A program made the translations under genes and the position numbers. This document shows, in pieces, positions 8,638-18,370 of a stretch of 64,000 nucleotides of DNA (the stretch's first letter is position 1; each line of letters begins with the position of its first letter). Source of the stretch: Corynebacterium lactis. GTDB lineage: Bacteria > Actinomycetota > Actinomycetes > Mycobacteriales > Mycobacteriaceae. The notes under the pieces are model-generated. The model saw only the letters and a program-made list of their open reading frames with translations, was not told where the DNA came from and did no database searches. The stretch spans positions 1-64,000 of the forward strand of contig NZ_ULHE01000003.1 of the NCBI RefSeq assembly GCF_900519355.1. The letters are read 5' to 3'.

Positions 8638-10023
8638 ATGGGGGACACAACTGGGGCCTACTGGGCCCATCAGCAACCGGAAGACCCACTCTCGCAAAAG
8701 TTGCGAGCATCAAACAGGGCGCTGCTCGCTCTCATCGAGGCATGCTGTCCCGAGGGCGATGCGGATGTCGAATATCACGCTGCCACCTTGAGTATTCGCC
8801 TCGGGCTCAGCCGCGGAAAGGTCCTCCAGCTCTGCGAGATTGGATTGATGCTGCGCCGCATGCCACGCGTCGCCGAACTTGCGCGCGAGACCGAGGCCCT
8901 TGGCCTTTCGCACCTCAACATCATCGCTAACGGCACCTATGCCATTAGCGACGAGCAAATTCACGCGGTGGAGAACCACGTCATCGGGTTACTCACACCC
9001 ACGAGACCCCGGCAGGCCATGATCGGACCGCGGAAGCTGAACACCAAAATCGGCGATATCGTCGCGGAGTACGACGATCGTGCTCGGGGCGATGGCACAA
9101 TCCCCCAGATCACGACTGCAGAATCGGTCACGATCGCCGCACTGCCCGACGGCAAGTACTCCCAAATCATTGCGACTCTCCGCAATGACCGAGCACACGT
9201 CGTCAAGCAGGCTCTGGATGCCGCGGTGACCACACTGAACAACAAACGACGGGCAGAACTGGCGGAGCAGGCTAGAGAGTCGGAAGCTTCAGCCCCCGAG
9301 AAAGCGCCCGAGTCCGCTGCAGAGTCCGAAGGCAAGGACGCACCACGCGCGACATTAGCCGATGCGTTGATTGCCCTCATCCGGCAACAGACTACGGCTG
9401 ATGTCGTCCTCAACGTCTACCGCAGCCCGGACGCTGGGGAAGCTTGGCTCGACGGCGCCGGCTGGCTCGGGGCTCTCGCCACCGCCGAATGGATGCGGGA
9501 GGTTACCCACCTTCGGCTTTCTGGCGACGGCGCCGCCGAGTCCTACCGCCCCACTGACGCTCAAGTCGCGCGCGTTCGCGGCCGAGACGGGACCTGTAGG
9601 TTCCCCGGATGCGAGGCTCCTGCGCACCAGTGCGACCTGGACCATATCAAGCCCTACAACCATGACGCCCCCGAGGAGGGAGGTCCCACCGATACCGAAA
9701 ATCTTCATTGCCTCTGCCGTCGACACCACAACCTGAAAACCCATGGTCTTTACAACGTCACGGCATACTCGGACGGAACCGAACTATGGACTTCCGTGGA
9801 CGGGACCACCGCGGCGACGAGCGTCCCCTCCGGCCCCATGGCGGGATTCGGGCGACAGACCTTTGACCAGCGATTGACGCGAAAGACCAAAGCCAGGCAG
9901 AAGAACTACATTGACTGGCTGTTGTCGTTTTCGGTGTCGACAATCTTTGTCATGGATGAAGAGGACGAGGAGGATTGGGATGACGAGGAGGACCAGGCCG
10001 ACCACGACGAGCCCCAGAACTAG
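8638..10023 (+). CDS. HNH endonuclease-domain protein (DUF222/13E12-like)
   Basis: The 461-residue protein has an alpha-helical N-terminal part of about 240 residues resembling DUF222 proteins, then an HNH nuclease domain (about residues 315-370). Its signature is RDGTCRFPGC, CDLDHI and CRRHHNLKTH, with two zinc-binding cysteine pairs and the catalytic histidine. The C-terminus is strongly acidic (Asp/Glu run over the last 25 residues). The ATG at 8638 follows a GGGGGAGGGA Shine-Dalgarno. A SOS box lies upstream; the related mycobacterial 13E12 repeat family is also LexA-controlled. Its substrate and physiological role are unknown. Confidence 0.85.
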   Translation: MGDTTGAYWAHQQPEDPLSQKLRASNRALLALIEACCPEGDADVEYHAATLSIRLGLSRGKVLQLCEIGLMLRRMPRVAELARETEALGLSHLNIIANGTYAISDEQIHAVENHVIGLLTPTRPRQAMIGPRKLNTKIGDIVAEYDDRARGDGTIPQITTAESVTIAALPDGKYSQIIATLRNDRAHVVKQALDAAVTTLNNKRRAELAEQARESEASAPEKAPESAAESEGKDAPRATLADALIALIRQQTTADVVLNVYRSPDAGEAWLDGAGWLGALATAEWMREVTHLRLSGDGAAESYRPTDAQVARVRGRDGTCRFPGCEAPAHQCDLDHIKPYNHDAPEEGGPTDTENLHCLCRRHHNLKTHGLYNVTAYSDGTELWTSVDGTTAATSVPSGPMAGFGRQTFDQRLTRKTKARQKNYIDWLLSFSVSTIFVMDEEDEEDWDDEEDQADHDEPQN

Positions 10024-10025
10024 TC

Positions 10026-10457
10026 CTAGCGCCGAATACTCCGACGCCCATCCACCGCAGCTACCGCAAGGGCAGCGGCGATGAGCCAGTCGGCCGCTGC
10101 TTCCTGCTCGGGGGAATAGCGCGAATACACCGCGAAGTCCATGTTGGCAGAGTCACTGCGCACAACGCGCGCCTGCTCGACGCCAGGTTCTCGCGTCGAA
10201 AAGACCGATCGCACTCCCCTGCCCTGGCTGGGCATGAGGTAGGAACGCCCCGAGGAAGAGTCGGTCAGCACGAGCACGGCGGTGGACAATCGCCTGGTCT
10301 TTACGTTCCACAGAACCCCATTGGGCGACAGCAACCCGAACGCGCCAAAAGCCCCATCGCGCTGACTCCAGCCAGACGATAGGGCCTTACGCTCTGCGTT
10401 TGCCGAGGCATCGTAGACGATGCCATCAGAAACAGTCGCTACACAATCCACGCCCAA
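10026..10457 (-). CDS. Hypothetical protein
   Basis: This 143-residue protein has no family that I recognise. It contains a beta-rich middle (phrases such as GVLWNVKTRRLSTAVLVLTD) and an alanine-rich hydrophobic helix near the C-terminus (AAADWLIAAALAVAAV). Its start overlaps the 3' end of the upstream gene by 19 nt, so the two are probably co-transcribed and perhaps work together. A downstream start (the GTG of VSDGIVYDA) is possible. Confidence 0.55.
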   Translation of the reverse strand: MGVDCVATVSDGIVYDASANAERKALSSGWSQRDGAFGAFGLLSPNGVLWNVKTRRLSTAVLVLTDSSSGRSYLMPSQGRGVRSVFSTREPGVEQARVVRSDSANMDFAVYSRYSPEQEAAADWLIAAALAVAAVDGRRSIRR

Positions 10458-11008
10458 ATCATATACGCAATCAGCGCAATCAGGCAGACGGTCAAAATCC
10501 AGGTCGACGACACCATCCGGGATTCCAGCACGCGACGCGCGCTGTAAACCAGGAAGACCTTCTCCTCCTCGGGGAGAGCGCGCCCCTCGTCAGTGTCGAA
10601 CTGCACTTCGGCGTGGCGCACGCCCCGCGACGCCCCGGTGAACTGTCCCCACTTCATGCCGCTAGCGGCATTTTCGATGACGTAGTTCGTGGACCCCTCG
10701 CACACCAGCTTCGCCTCGGGCCGGCCCTCGCCGAAGGTCACCGAGAGCTGCTTCGCCCGGGAAATCTTGTCGCGGTCGGAGGCCGTGGTCGTGAAGACAC
10801 GACCGTCGGGAAGCGTGGCGGAGATGCGGTGATCCGCGGAGGCGTCGATGACCCACTCTCCATCGACGGTGTGGAGTCGGTCGCCCTGCTCATCGCGGAC
10901 ATAAGAGCCGATCTTCTCGCCCTCGTTCAGGATGGGCCAGGTCTGCTCCTTGTGATCGTGCGTAACGTCACCCAGGCTGTACGACTGCCAGGTCACTTCC
11001 TCAGCCAT
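10439..11008 (-). CDS. Hypothetical protein with C-terminal membrane anchor
   Basis: The 189-residue protein is soluble-looking and beta-rich for about 165 residues and ends in a single hydrophobic helix of about 20 residues (TWILTVCLIALIAYMIWAW), so it is probably tail-anchored. I do not recognise the family. Its ATG overlaps the glyS stop codon in a TAATG arrangement, so translation is coupled to glyS. It forms an apparent three-gene operon with glyS and the 143-residue hypothetical protein. Confidence 0.65.
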   Translation of the reverse strand: MAEEVTWQSYSLGDVTHDHKEQTWPILNEGEKIGSYVRDEQGDRLHTVDGEWVIDASADHRISATLPDGRVFTTTASDRDKISRAKQLSVTFGEGRPEAKLVCEGSTNYVIENAASGMKWGQFTGASRGVRHAEVQFDTDEGRALPEEEKVFLVYSARRVLESRMVSSTWILTVCLIALIAYMIWAWIV

Positions 11009-12393
11009 TAGCAGCCCACCAGGCGAGCGGCGAGGTAGCCTTCGAGCTCGTCGATCTTGACGCGCTCCTGCGCCATGGTGTCGCGGTCACGGACGGTCAC
11101 GGAATCGTCCTCGAGGGTATCGAAGTCGACGGTGACGCAGAACGGGGTACCGATCTCGTCCTGGCGGCGGTAACGACGGCCGATAGCGCCGGAGGTGTCG
11201 TAGTCGACTGCCCAGTTCTTGCGCAGGCGATCGGCGACGGCCTCCGCGGTCGGGGTCAGGGTGTCCTTCTTCGACAGCGGCAGGACGGCAACCTTGATCG
11301 GAGACAGGCGCGGATCCAGCTTCAGCACGGTGCGGGTGTCGGTGCCGCCCTTGGCGTTCGGCACCTCCTCCTCGGTGTAGGCGTCGCACAGGAAGGCCAT
11401 CAGCGCGCGGGTCAGGCCGAAGGAGGGCTCGATGACGTACGGGATGTACTTCTCGCCGGTGACTTGGTCGTGGTAGCGCAGGTCCTCCTTGGAGTGCTCG
11501 ATGTGGCAGCCGAGGTCGTAGTCGGTGCGGTTGGCCACGCCCATCAGCTCGCCCCACTCGTTGCCGGTGAAGCCGAAGCGGTACTCGAAGTCGATGGTTC
11601 CGGCCGAGTAGTGCGCGCGCTCGTCCTCCGGGACGTCGAACTTGCGCATGTTCTCCGGGTTCACGCCGAGGTCGATGAACCAGTCCCAGCAGGCGTCGAC
11701 CCACTCCTTGAACTTGTCGTCGGCGTCGTCGGGAGCGACGAAGTACTCGATCTCCATCTGCTCGAACTCACGGGTGCGGAAGATGAAGTTGCCCGGGGTG
11801 ATCTCGTTGCGGAACGCCTTACCGGTCTGGCCGATGCCGAACGGCGGCTTGATGCGCGCGGTGGTCATGACGTTCTTGAAGTTGACGAAGATGCCCTGCG
11901 CGGTCTCCGGGCGCAGGTAGTGCAGGCCCTGCTCGTTGTCGACCGGTCCGAGGTAGGTCTTCATCAGGCCCGAGAACATCTGCGGCTCGGTCCAGTTACC
12001 CGGCTGGCCGGTCTCCGGATCCGGGACGTCGGCCAGGCCGTTTTCCGGCTTGTGGCCGTGCTTGGCCTCGTAGGCCTCGATCAGATGGTCCGCGCGGTAG
12101 CGCTTGTGGGTGTGCAGGGACTCCACCAGCGGGTCGGTGAAGGTCGCGACGTGGCCGGAGGCCTCCCAGACCTGGCGCGGCAGGATGATGGAGGAATCCA
12201 GGCCGACGACGTCCTTGCGGCCGGTGACGAAGGTCTTCCACCACTGGCGCTTGATGTTTTCCTTCAGCTCCACGCCCAGGGGACCGTAATCCCAGGCCGA
12301 GCGGGTACCGCCGTAGATCTCACCACACGGGTAGACGAATCCCCTGCGCTTACACAGGTTGGCGACGGTATCGACAACAGACTTAGGTGCCAC
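11008..12393 (-). CDS. glyS: Glycine--tRNA ligase (alpha2 type)
   Basis: This class II aminoacyl-tRNA synthetase charges tRNA-Gly. At 461 residues it is the single-chain dimeric bacterial/eukaryotic-type enzyme, not the alpha2beta2 form. Motif 2 ([14 protein letters not shown]) and motif 3 ([14 protein letters not shown]) are visible, along with the N-terminal [14 protein letters not shown] signature. The GTG start at 12393 has AAGGAG 11 nt upstream. A hairpin followed by six T residues lies immediately before that Shine-Dalgarno sequence. Confidence 0.95.
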   Translation of the reverse strand: MAPKSVVDTVANLCKRRGFVYPCGEIYGGTRSAWDYGPLGVELKENIKRQWWKTFVTGRKDVVGLDSSIILPRQVWEASGHVATFTDPLVESLHTHKRYRADHLIEAYEAKHGHKPENGLADVPDPETGQPGNWTEPQMFSGLMKTYLGPVDNEQGLHYLRPETAQGIFVNFKNVMTTARIKPPFGIGQTGKAFRNEITPGNFIFRTREFEQMEIEYFVAPDDADDKFKEWVDACWDWFIDLGVNPENMRKFDVPEDERAHYSAGTIDFEYRFGFTGNEWGELMGVANRTDYDLGCHIEHSKEDLRYHDQVTGEKYIPYVIEPSFGLTRALMAFLCDAYTEEEVPNAKGGTDTRTVLKLDPRLSPIKVAVLPLSKKDTLTPTAEAVADRLRKNWAVDYDTSGAIGRRYRRQDEIGTPFCVTVDFDTLEDDSVTVRDRDTMAQERVKIDELEGYLAARLVGC

Positions 12394-12410
12394 GGCCTAG
12401 ACAACTCCTT

Positions 12411-12439
12411 AAGAAAAAATCACCGGCCCGCCGGCCGGT
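12411..12439 (-). terminator. Terminator-like hairpin just upstream of the glyS Shine-Dalgarno
   Basis: On the minus strand ACCGGCC and GGCCGGT form a 7-bp perfect stem with a 4-nt loop, followed by GATTTTTTC. It could stop transcription running from uppS antisense through zur, or act as an attenuator in the glyS leader. On the plus strand there is no T-run. Confidence 0.55.
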
Positions 12440-12488
12440 TTAAAAATGTCCCCTACACTCTAGCGCATCTTGTACGTGTAATTCCGGG

Positions 12489-12501
12489 TAGTGTCGATGT
12501 C
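12489..12501 (+). promoter_or_regulatory. -10 element for leaderless zur transcript
   Basis: TAGTGT ends 7 nt before the zur ATG with no Shine-Dalgarno sequence, as expected for a leaderless message. I could not find a convincing Zur-box palindrome here. Confidence 0.45.
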
Positions 12502-12936
12502 ATGGTTGGAGGACATAATCACGACAAAGTTGGACGGCAGATCGGGCAGCGCAGCACCCGGCAGCGCCGCGCAGTGGTCGAGGTCATGCGCGATACCCAG
12601 AACTTCCGCTCCGCCGCGGACATCCACCGCGAACTCACCGATCGCGGGGACAAGGTCGGCTTGACGACGGTCTACCGCACCCTACAGTCGCTGGCCGAGA
12701 TCAAGGCCGTCGATGTGCTGCATCAGAATAACGGCGAGGCACTCTACCGCCTCTGCGGCGACCACCATCACCACCACCTCGTGTGCACCGACTGCGGCGA
12801 AACCGTCGAGGTTACCGGCGGCCCTGTGGAGACGTGGGCGCACGACCTCGCCAAGAAGCACGGCTTCAGCCTGACCGGCCACTCCGCCGAGGTCTTCGGC
12901 CTGTGCGAGAACTGCCAGCGCAGTCAGGCGGACTAG
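12502..12936 (+). CDS. zur: Zinc uptake regulator Zur (Fur family)
   Basis: A zinc-sensing Fur-family repressor, 144 aa. The N-terminal winged helix contains the family signature GLTTVYRTLQSL. The metal-sensing part has the run HHHHHLVCTDCGE and the second zinc pair CENC near the C-terminus. The ATG at 12502 is the only good start in frame. It lies between glyS and uppS, as furB does in mycobacteria, but the ArsR-type smtB gene that accompanies it there is absent. It is the only plus-strand gene in an otherwise minus-strand block. Confidence 0.92.
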   Translation: MVGGHNHDKVGRQIGQRSTRQRRAVVEVMRDTQNFRSAADIHRELTDRGDKVGLTTVYRTLQSLAEIKAVDVLHQNNGEALYRLCGDHHHHHLVCTDCGETVEVTGGPVETWAHDLAKKHGFSLTGHSAEVFGLCENCQRSQAD

Positions 12937-12964
12937 GCTCCCTCAGCTAGGCTCCCTCAAAAGC

Positions 12965-13696
12965 TCAGGCTTTACCAAACCTGCGGTCCCGCTTGGCGTA
13001 CTCCACCACGGCCGCGCGCATGTCGTCCCGGCCAAAGTCCGGGAAGAGTTTGTTCTGGTAGACCATCTCGGCGTACGCCGACTGCCAGATTAGGAAGTTG
13101 GAGGTGCGCTGCTCGCCGGAGGGGCGCAGGAATAGGTCGACGTCCGGCATCGTCGGCTCGTCGAGGAACTGCGCGAAGGTCTTCTCCGACAGGTCGTACT
13201 CGCTCAGCTCCCCCGCCGCGGCCCGGCGCGCGATTTCCTTCGCCGCATCCACGATCTCCGCGCGGCCGCCGTAGTTGACGCACATGTACAGCGTCAGCGC
13301 GTCGTTGTCCTTGGTCTGCTCCTCGGCGATTTCGAGCTCCTTGATCACCGAGCGCCACAGCCGGGGCCTGCGCCCCGCCCAGCGCACGCGCACATTCTTG
13401 GAGTCCAGCTCGTCGCGGCGCCTGCGCAGCACGTCGCGGTTGAAGCCCATCAGGAAGCGGACCTCATCGGTGGAGCGGCGCCAGTTCTCCGTCGAGAACG
13501 CGTACGCCGACAGGTGCTTGACGCCCATCTCCAGGCAGGCGTCGACGCACTCCATCAGCACGGCCTCGCCGCGCTTGTGCCCCTCGGTGCGTTTCAGGCC
13601 CCGCTCCTGGGCCCACCGCCCGTTTCCGTCCATCACGAGGGCGATGTGGTTGGGCACGAACTGCTGGGGCACGGGAGGATTCAACACGCCTCCCAT
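12965..13696 (-). CDS. uppS: Isoprenyl transferase (decaprenyl diphosphate synthase)
   Basis: A cis-prenyltransferase that extends isoprenyl diphosphates to the long lipid carrier used in peptidoglycan and arabinogalactan synthesis. The 243-residue protein has the catalytic MDGNGRWA motif near residue 22, HKRGEA and the C-terminal [15 protein letters not shown] motif. It starts the run uppS, recO, era on the minus strand. Assignment to the long-chain (decaprenyl) type follows its synteny with the mycobacterial enzyme next to recO. Confidence 0.92.
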   Translation of the reverse strand: MGGVLNPPVPQQFVPNHIALVMDGNGRWAQERGLKRTEGHKRGEAVLMECVDACLEMGVKHLSAYAFSTENWRRSTDEVRFLMGFNRDVLRRRRDELDSKNVRVRWAGRRPRLWRSVIKELEIAEEQTKDNDALTLYMCVNYGGRAEIVDAAKEIARRAAAGELSEYDLSEKTFAQFLDEPTMPDVDLFLRPSGEQRTSNFLIWQSAYAEMVYQNKLFPDFGRDDMRAAVVEYAKRDRRFGKA

Positions 13697-13715
13697 TGTG
13701 CCCTATTGTTGGGCC

Positions 13716-14465
13716 CTATTGTTCCCAGAACGCGTCGACATACTCCAGCGCGCGCACCCGCCGCCCCAGGTGGTACTGCAGGTGCTTCGCCGTGAGAATC
13801 CGAGCTGTCGCGGCCATCGCCTCGAATCCGCTTTCCGACGTGTCCACGGCCTCCCACGCCCCGTGCGCCAGCAACCACATCAGGTGCAGGACTTCCGTGG
13901 GCGGGGTATCCGCGCCAGGCGGGCGGCAATTGGTGCATACGGCGCCGCCCTGCTCGGGCGAAAACGCGTGGTGCGGGCCGGCCTTGCCGCAGCCGGCGCA
14001 CTCGAAAAGGCTGGGCTGCCAGCCGGCCTGTCCCATCGCCTGCAGGATGTATGCCATGAGTGTCAGGTCCGGGCGGTGCCTGCCGGCCGCCAGGGAGTCC
14101 AGGGCGTTTGCTGTCAATTCCCAGAGCTCCGGCGCCGGGACCTGCTCCTCGCCGATGATCCGCTCCGCCACCTCCAGCACGGCGCACGCGCAGGTGTAGC
14201 GGGCGTAGTCGTCGACAAGCGGGGCGGCCCAGGTGCGCACGGTGTCGGCGCCCGCGATGGTGGACAGGCCGCGGCGGGGGTAGATGTTCACATCGACGTC
14301 GACGAACGGCGCCAGGCGCGAGCCGAAGCGGCTCTTCGCGCGGCGCACGCCCTTGGCCACTCCTCGGACGATGCCGTGGTCGCGGGTGAACAGGACGATG
14401 ATGCGATCGGCCTCGCCGAGGTCGTAGCGGCGCACGACCAGGGCACGGTCGCGATACGGCTCCAC
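13716..14465 (-). CDS. recO: DNA repair protein RecO
   Basis: RecO loads RecA on SSB-coated gaps in the RecFOR pathway. The 249-residue protein has an N-terminal OB fold (starting YRDRALVVRRYDLGEADRI) and a central zinc finger built from CAGC and CTNC around residues 160-185. It is 14 nt downstream of era and 19 nt upstream of uppS, in one apparent transcript. Confidence 0.93.
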   Translation of the reverse strand: MEPYRDRALVVRRYDLGEADRIIVLFTRDHGIVRGVAKGVRRAKSRFGSRLAPFVDVDVNIYPRRGLSTIAGADTVRTWAAPLVDDYARYTCACAVLEVAERIIGEEQVPAPELWELTANALDSLAAGRHRPDLTLMAYILQAMGQAGWQPSLFECAGCGKAGPHHAFSPEQGGAVCTNCRPPGADTPPTEVLHLMWLLAHGAWEAVDTSESGFEAMAATARILTAKHLQYHLGRRVRALEYVDAFWEQ

Positions 14466-14479
14466 TGCCTATCGCTTCC

Positions 14480-15439
14480 CTAGAAGCCCAGGCGGCCCAG
14501 CGACTTCGGGTCGGACTGCCAGTCTTTCAGCACCTTGATGCGCAGGTCCAGGTAGACATTCTGCCCCAGCAGGGCGATCAGCTCCTTGCGGGCCTTGTGA
14601 ATCGTGGTGCCCATGCGGCGGCCGTCGCGGCCCATCAGGATGGTCTTCTGGCCGGGGCGCTCCACGTAGATGACGGCGTGGACGTCGAGGACGCCCTCGC
14701 GGTCCTCATTCGGCAACACCTCGTCGATCTGGACGGCCACAGAGTGCGGCAGCTCGTCGCGCAGGCCGCCGAGCGCCGCCTCGCGGATCAGCTCCGCCAT
14801 GCGGGTGTCGCGGTCCTCGTCGGTGACGTGATCCGCCGGGTACAGGCGCGGGCCCTCCGGCAGCAGGGAACCCATGACCTCGACCAGGGTGTTGATGTTC
14901 TCGCCGGACACCGACGACATCGGCACCAGCTCCGCGTCGGGCCCCAGCAGCTCCTGGAGCTCAATCAGGCGCTCGATGATGGTGTCGCGCGAGACCTTGT
15001 CCGTCTTAGACACGATGCCCATGATGTTGCTGCACTGCTTGGACACATTCTCGTAGATCCAGCGGTCTCCCGGGCCCAGCTTCTCGTCGGCCGGGATGAC
15101 CAGCGCGACCAGGTCCACGTCCGAGTAGGTCTCGTGCACCATGTCGTTCAGGCGCTCGCCCAGCAGCGTGCGCGGCTTGTGCAGGCCGGGGGTATCCACC
15201 ACGACGATCTGGCAGTTGTCCCGGTGCACCACGCCGCGCACCGGGTGGCGGGTCGTCTCCGGCTGGTTCGCGGTGATCGCGATCTTCTCCCCCACCAGCG
15301 CGTTCGTCAGCGTCGACTTGCCCGTGTTCGGCCGCCCGACGATCGAGACGAAACCGGAGCGGAAGCCCTCCGGCGCCGAGTAGTCGTCGGCCTCGCCGCC
15401 CATTCCGGCGGCCGAGAGCATGTCATCAAGATTGCCCAT
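14480..15439 (-). CDS. era: GTPase Era
   Basis: Era is a ribosome-assembly GTPase that binds the 3' end of 16S rRNA. The 319-residue protein shows G1 GRPNTGKST, G3 DTPG and G4 SKTD (the family norm is NKxD), followed by a KH RNA-binding domain (VIYVERPGQKTILMGRDG). Its first 14 nt overlap the end of the CorC-like gene upstream, and a start a few codons later (MLSAAGM) is possible. It sits with ybeY and rsmE, all ribosome-maturation genes. Confidence 0.94.
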   Translation of the reverse strand: MGNLDDMLSAAGMGGEADDYSAPEGFRSGFVSIVGRPNTGKSTLTNALVGEKIAITANQPETTRHPVRGVVHRDNCQIVVVDTPGLHKPRTLLGERLNDMVHETYSDVDLVALVIPADEKLGPGDRWIYENVSKQCSNIMGIVSKTDKVSRDTIIERLIELQELLGPDAELVPMSSVSGENINTLVEVMGSLLPEGPRLYPADHVTDEDRDTRMAELIREAALGGLRDELPHSVAVQIDEVLPNEDREGVLDVHAVIYVERPGQKTILMGRDGRRMGTTIHKARKELIALLGQNVYLDLRIKVLKDWQSDPKSLGRLGF

Positions 15440-16757
15440 TATTGCTCACTTCTTCCTCGGGCTCACGGCCCGCGGTCGGCTCCACCACCACAGTTGTCAC
15501 CCTCATGCGACCACGGCGGTCGCGGGCTCCCTCGGCGGTAAACTTCAGTCCTGCATATTCTACGTGCGATCCCGGCAGCGGCACGCGCCCCAGCTCGTAG
15601 GCGATCAGCCCGGAGACTGTATCGACCTCCTCCTGGAGGTCCTCGTCGAACTCGATCACCCGGCCGTGGCCCTCCTCGTAGAGCTCGGCGAGCTCGCCCA
15701 GGCCGAGGCGGCCGATGACGCGGTAGGCGCCGTCGCCAAGCGGCTCGATGGGGGCCTGCTCCGCGGCGTCGTACTCGTCGGCGATCTCGCCGACGATCTC
15801 CTCCAGGATGTCCTCGATGGAGATCAGGCCCGCGACGGAGCCGTACTCGTCGATGAGCACGGCGATATGGTTGCGGTTGCGCTGCATCTCGTCGAGTAGG
15901 TCGTCCAGCGGCTTCGAGTCGGGCACGAATACCGACGGGCGCATGACCTCGGCGACGGAGACGCCGCGGCCGCCGTCGGTACGCGCGTAGGTGCGCGCGA
16001 CGATGTCCTTCAGGTAGACCACGCCGACGACGTCCTCGACGCTCTCCCCGATCACCGGGATGCGGGAGTGCCCCGAGCGCACGCACAGCGCGACCGCCTG
16101 GCCACAGTGCTTGTCCGACTCGATCCACACCATCTCCGGACGGGGCACCATCACGGCGCGTGCCGACGTCTCCGCCAGGTCGAACACGGACTGAATCATC
16201 CGGCGCTCGTCGTGCTCAACAATGCCCTTCTCCTGGGCGATGTCGACCATCTCGCGCAGCTCGACCTCGGTGGCAAACGGGCCGTCTCGAAAGCCGCCGC
16301 CCGGCGTGATGATGTTGCCCAACCAGATCAGAATCTTCTCGATGGGCCGCATCACCTTTGCGAGGAAGCCGAGGACGACCGCGCTGCCCAGAGAAATCGA
16401 GTACGGGTTCTTCCTGCCCAGCGTGCGCGAAAAGACGCCCAGCACCAAGAAGGTAAACAGCGACAGCACGCCAATCGCCGCCGCGATCGCCCACTCCTGC
16501 GGCGCGAAGAGCTGCAGGCACAGCGCGGCGATGGCGACCGCTCCCGCGGACTCGCACAGCGTGCGCAAAATCACCAGGACGTTGACGTGACGTGCCCGAT
16601 TGTCGACGACCTTGAGCAGCGCGCCGGCGCCGGAGGCCTCCTCGCGCTGCAGCTCCGCGACGCGGGCGCGGGAAATGGCCGACACCGCGGTCTCCACGGT
16701 GTTGAGCGCGCCGGCGCACAGCATCGCGACGACGGCGATGACGGCAAGCGACATCAT
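15426..16757 (-). CDS. CNNM/CorC-HlyC family membrane protein
   Basis: The 443-residue protein has an N-terminal DUF21 domain with three to four membrane helices (residues about 1-140), a pair of CBS domains (about 205-325) and a C-terminal CorC/HlyC transporter-associated domain (about 345-425). Members are linked to magnesium and cobalt efflux or to magnesium homeostasis. It overlaps ybeY by 4 nt and era by 14 nt, so it belongs to the ybeY-era operon, as in mycobacteria. Direct transport activity is not proven by sequence. Confidence 0.88.
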   Translation of the reverse strand: MMSLAVIAVVAMLCAGALNTVETAVSAISRARVAELQREEASGAGALLKVVDNRARHVNVLVILRTLCESAGAVAIAALCLQLFAPQEWAIAAAIGVLSLFTFLVLGVFSRTLGRKNPYSISLGSAVVLGFLAKVMRPIEKILIWLGNIITPGGGFRDGPFATEVELREMVDIAQEKGIVEHDERRMIQSVFDLAETSARAVMVPRPEMVWIESDKHCGQAVALCVRSGHSRIPVIGESVEDVVGVVYLKDIVARTYARTDGGRGVSVAEVMRPSVFVPDSKPLDDLLDEMQRNRNHIAVLIDEYGSVAGLISIEDILEEIVGEIADEYDAAEQAPIEPLGDGAYRVIGRLGLGELAELYEEGHGRVIEFDEDLQEEVDTVSGLIAYELGRVPLPGSHVEYAGLKFTAEGARDRRGRMRVTTVVVEPTAGREPEEEVSNNGQS

Positions 16758-17287
16758 CGCTCGTTAGAGCGCTCGGGGAACGCGTTCGGGGTAATCGGCT
16801 TCGGCGTGAAGGTCACGCCTCGGCGGTCGATGTCGTCGTACCAGTCGGCGAGCAGCCCATTCTGCAGGGAGAACATCTGGCGCTCCTCCTCCGCCGTGAC
16901 GTGGTCATAGCCCAGCAAGTGCAGCACGCCGTGAACGGTCAGCAGCACCAGCTCGTGGCTCAGCGGGTGGCCCGAGCGCTCGGCCTGACCCGCCGCGAAC
17001 TCCGGGCACAGCACGATGTCGCCCAGCATGGACGGGCCCGGGTCGGCGGCGTCCGGGCGGCCGGAGCCGGGGGTCAGCTCGTCCATCGGGAAGCTCATCA
17101 CGTCCGTGGGCCCCGGCAGGTCCAGCCAGCGCACGTGCAGGTCCTCGATCGTCTTCAGATCGACGATATGGATGCTCAGCTCGGCGGCCGGGTGCACGTC
17201 CATGCGCCCGAGCGCGTAGCGCGCCACATCAATGAGGGACTCCTCGTTGACGCCCTCGCCCGACTCGTTGAAAACCTCAATGCTCAT
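16754..17287 (-). CDS. ybeY: Endoribonuclease YbeY (16S rRNA maturation)
   Basis: A zinc-dependent endoribonuclease acting in 16S rRNA 3'-end processing and ribosome quality control. The 177-residue protein has the signature [11 protein letters not shown] with the three metal-binding histidines near residue 120. It begins 3 nt after the stop of phoH and its end overlaps the next gene, so it is translated within the phoH-ybeY-corC-era-recO-uppS run. Confidence 0.94.
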   Translation of the reverse strand: MSIEVFNESGEGVNEESLIDVARYALGRMDVHPAAELSIHIVDLKTIEDLHVRWLDLPGPTDVMSFPMDELTPGSGRPDAADPGPSMLGDIVLCPEFAAGQAERSGHPLSHELVLLTVHGVLHLLGYDHVTAEEERQMFSLQNGLLADWYDDIDRRGVTFTPKPITPNAFPERSNER

Positions 17288-17290
17288 GCT

Positions 17291-18343
17291 CTACGCGTCC
17301 TCATCTTTCTTGTCGCCGTCTCTCCTGCCGTCGTTTGATGTGACCGTCTTCTTGCGGCCCTGCGGGATACCGGCCTCGTAGGCGTCGAAGTCGTCGTAAG
17401 CCTCGACGATGGCGGTGACCAGCGGGTTGCGAACAACGTCGGTGGAGGTCAGCGCCGGGAAGGCGATGCCGGGGACCCCGCGCAGCACCTCGCGGGCCAC
17501 GGCCAGGCCGGACTTCTGACCGCGCGGCAGGTCCACCTGGCTGGCGTCGCCCGTAATGACCATCTTGGAGCCGAAGCCCAGGCGGGTCAGGAACATCTTC
17601 ATCTGGGCGGGCGTCGTGTTTTGCGCCTCGTCCAAGATGATGAAGGCGTTATTCAGGGTGCGGCCGCGCATGTACGCAAGTGGCGCCACCTCGACGACTC
17701 CCGTCTCCATCAGCTTCGGAATCAAATCCGGCTCCAGCATCTCGCGCATGGCGTCGTGAAGCGGGCGCAGATACGGGTCGATCTTCTCGTGCAGGGTGCC
17801 GGGCAGGAAGCCCAGGTTCTCTCCGGCCTCGACGGCCGGGCGGGTCAGGATGATGCGCTCGACCTGCTTGTCCTTCAGCGCGGCGACGGCCTTTGCCATG
17901 GCCAGGTACGTCTTGCCGGTGCCGGCGGGGCCGATGCCGAAGACCACGTTGAAGCGGTCAATAGCGTCGACGTAGGCCTTTTGGCCTTCCGTCTTCGCGC
18001 GCACGGTGCGACCGCGGTGGGTCACGATGCCGCTGCCGAGCACCTCGCTGGCCGACTTCTCTCCGCGGTCGACGATGCCGACAGCCCGGCGCACCGAGTC
18101 CAGGGAGAGCTCGTGGCCACGCCGCGCCATGGACTCCAGCTCCTTGAAGGCTCGCGTCGCCAGCGACACGTCCGAGGGAGCGCCCTTAATGGTGACGACG
18201 CCGCCGCGCACGTGCACGTCGGCAGCTAGCAGGGTCTCCAGCAGGCGCAGGTTCTGATCGGCGTGGCCGACCACGACCGGGGCCAGCTCGTCATCGAGCT
18301 CGACGACCGCGGTTGTTTGGGTTTTCACAGGAAATTTCGTCAT
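17291..18343 (-). CDS. PhoH-like ATPase
   Basis: The 350-residue protein has a PhoH P-loop domain with Walker A GPAGTGKT (about residue 137) and Walker B FIILDEAQN, preceded by an N-terminal KH-like region. PhoH ATPases are predicted to act in RNA metabolism together with YbeY, and the two genes are directly adjacent here. The C-terminus ends in a charged Lys/Asp tail. It is the first gene of the tight ybeY-era cluster; rsmE lies 27 nt upstream. Confidence 0.9.
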   Translation of the reverse strand: MTKFPVKTQTTAVVELDDELAPVVVGHADQNLRLLETLLAADVHVRGGVVTIKGAPSDVSLATRAFKELESMARRGHELSLDSVRRAVGIVDRGEKSASEVLGSGIVTHRGRTVRAKTEGQKAYVDAIDRFNVVFGIGPAGTGKTYLAMAKAVAALKDKQVERIILTRPAVEAGENLGFLPGTLHEKIDPYLRPLHDAMREMLEPDLIPKLMETGVVEVAPLAYMRGRTLNNAFIILDEAQNTTPAQMKMFLTRLGFGSKMVITGDASQVDLPRGQKSGLAVAREVLRGVPGIAFPALTSTDVVRNPLVTAIVEAYDDFDAYEAGIPQGRKKTVTSNDGRRDGDKKDEDA

Positions 18344-18370
18344 TAATCGCCTATCTTAATGGCCCCAGCG

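Noticed and set aside
12394..12501. A T-box leader in front of glyS
   Set aside because: The space to zur is only about 108 nt, and no T-box sequence or specifier-loop architecture is visible; only a simple hairpin with a T-run is present.
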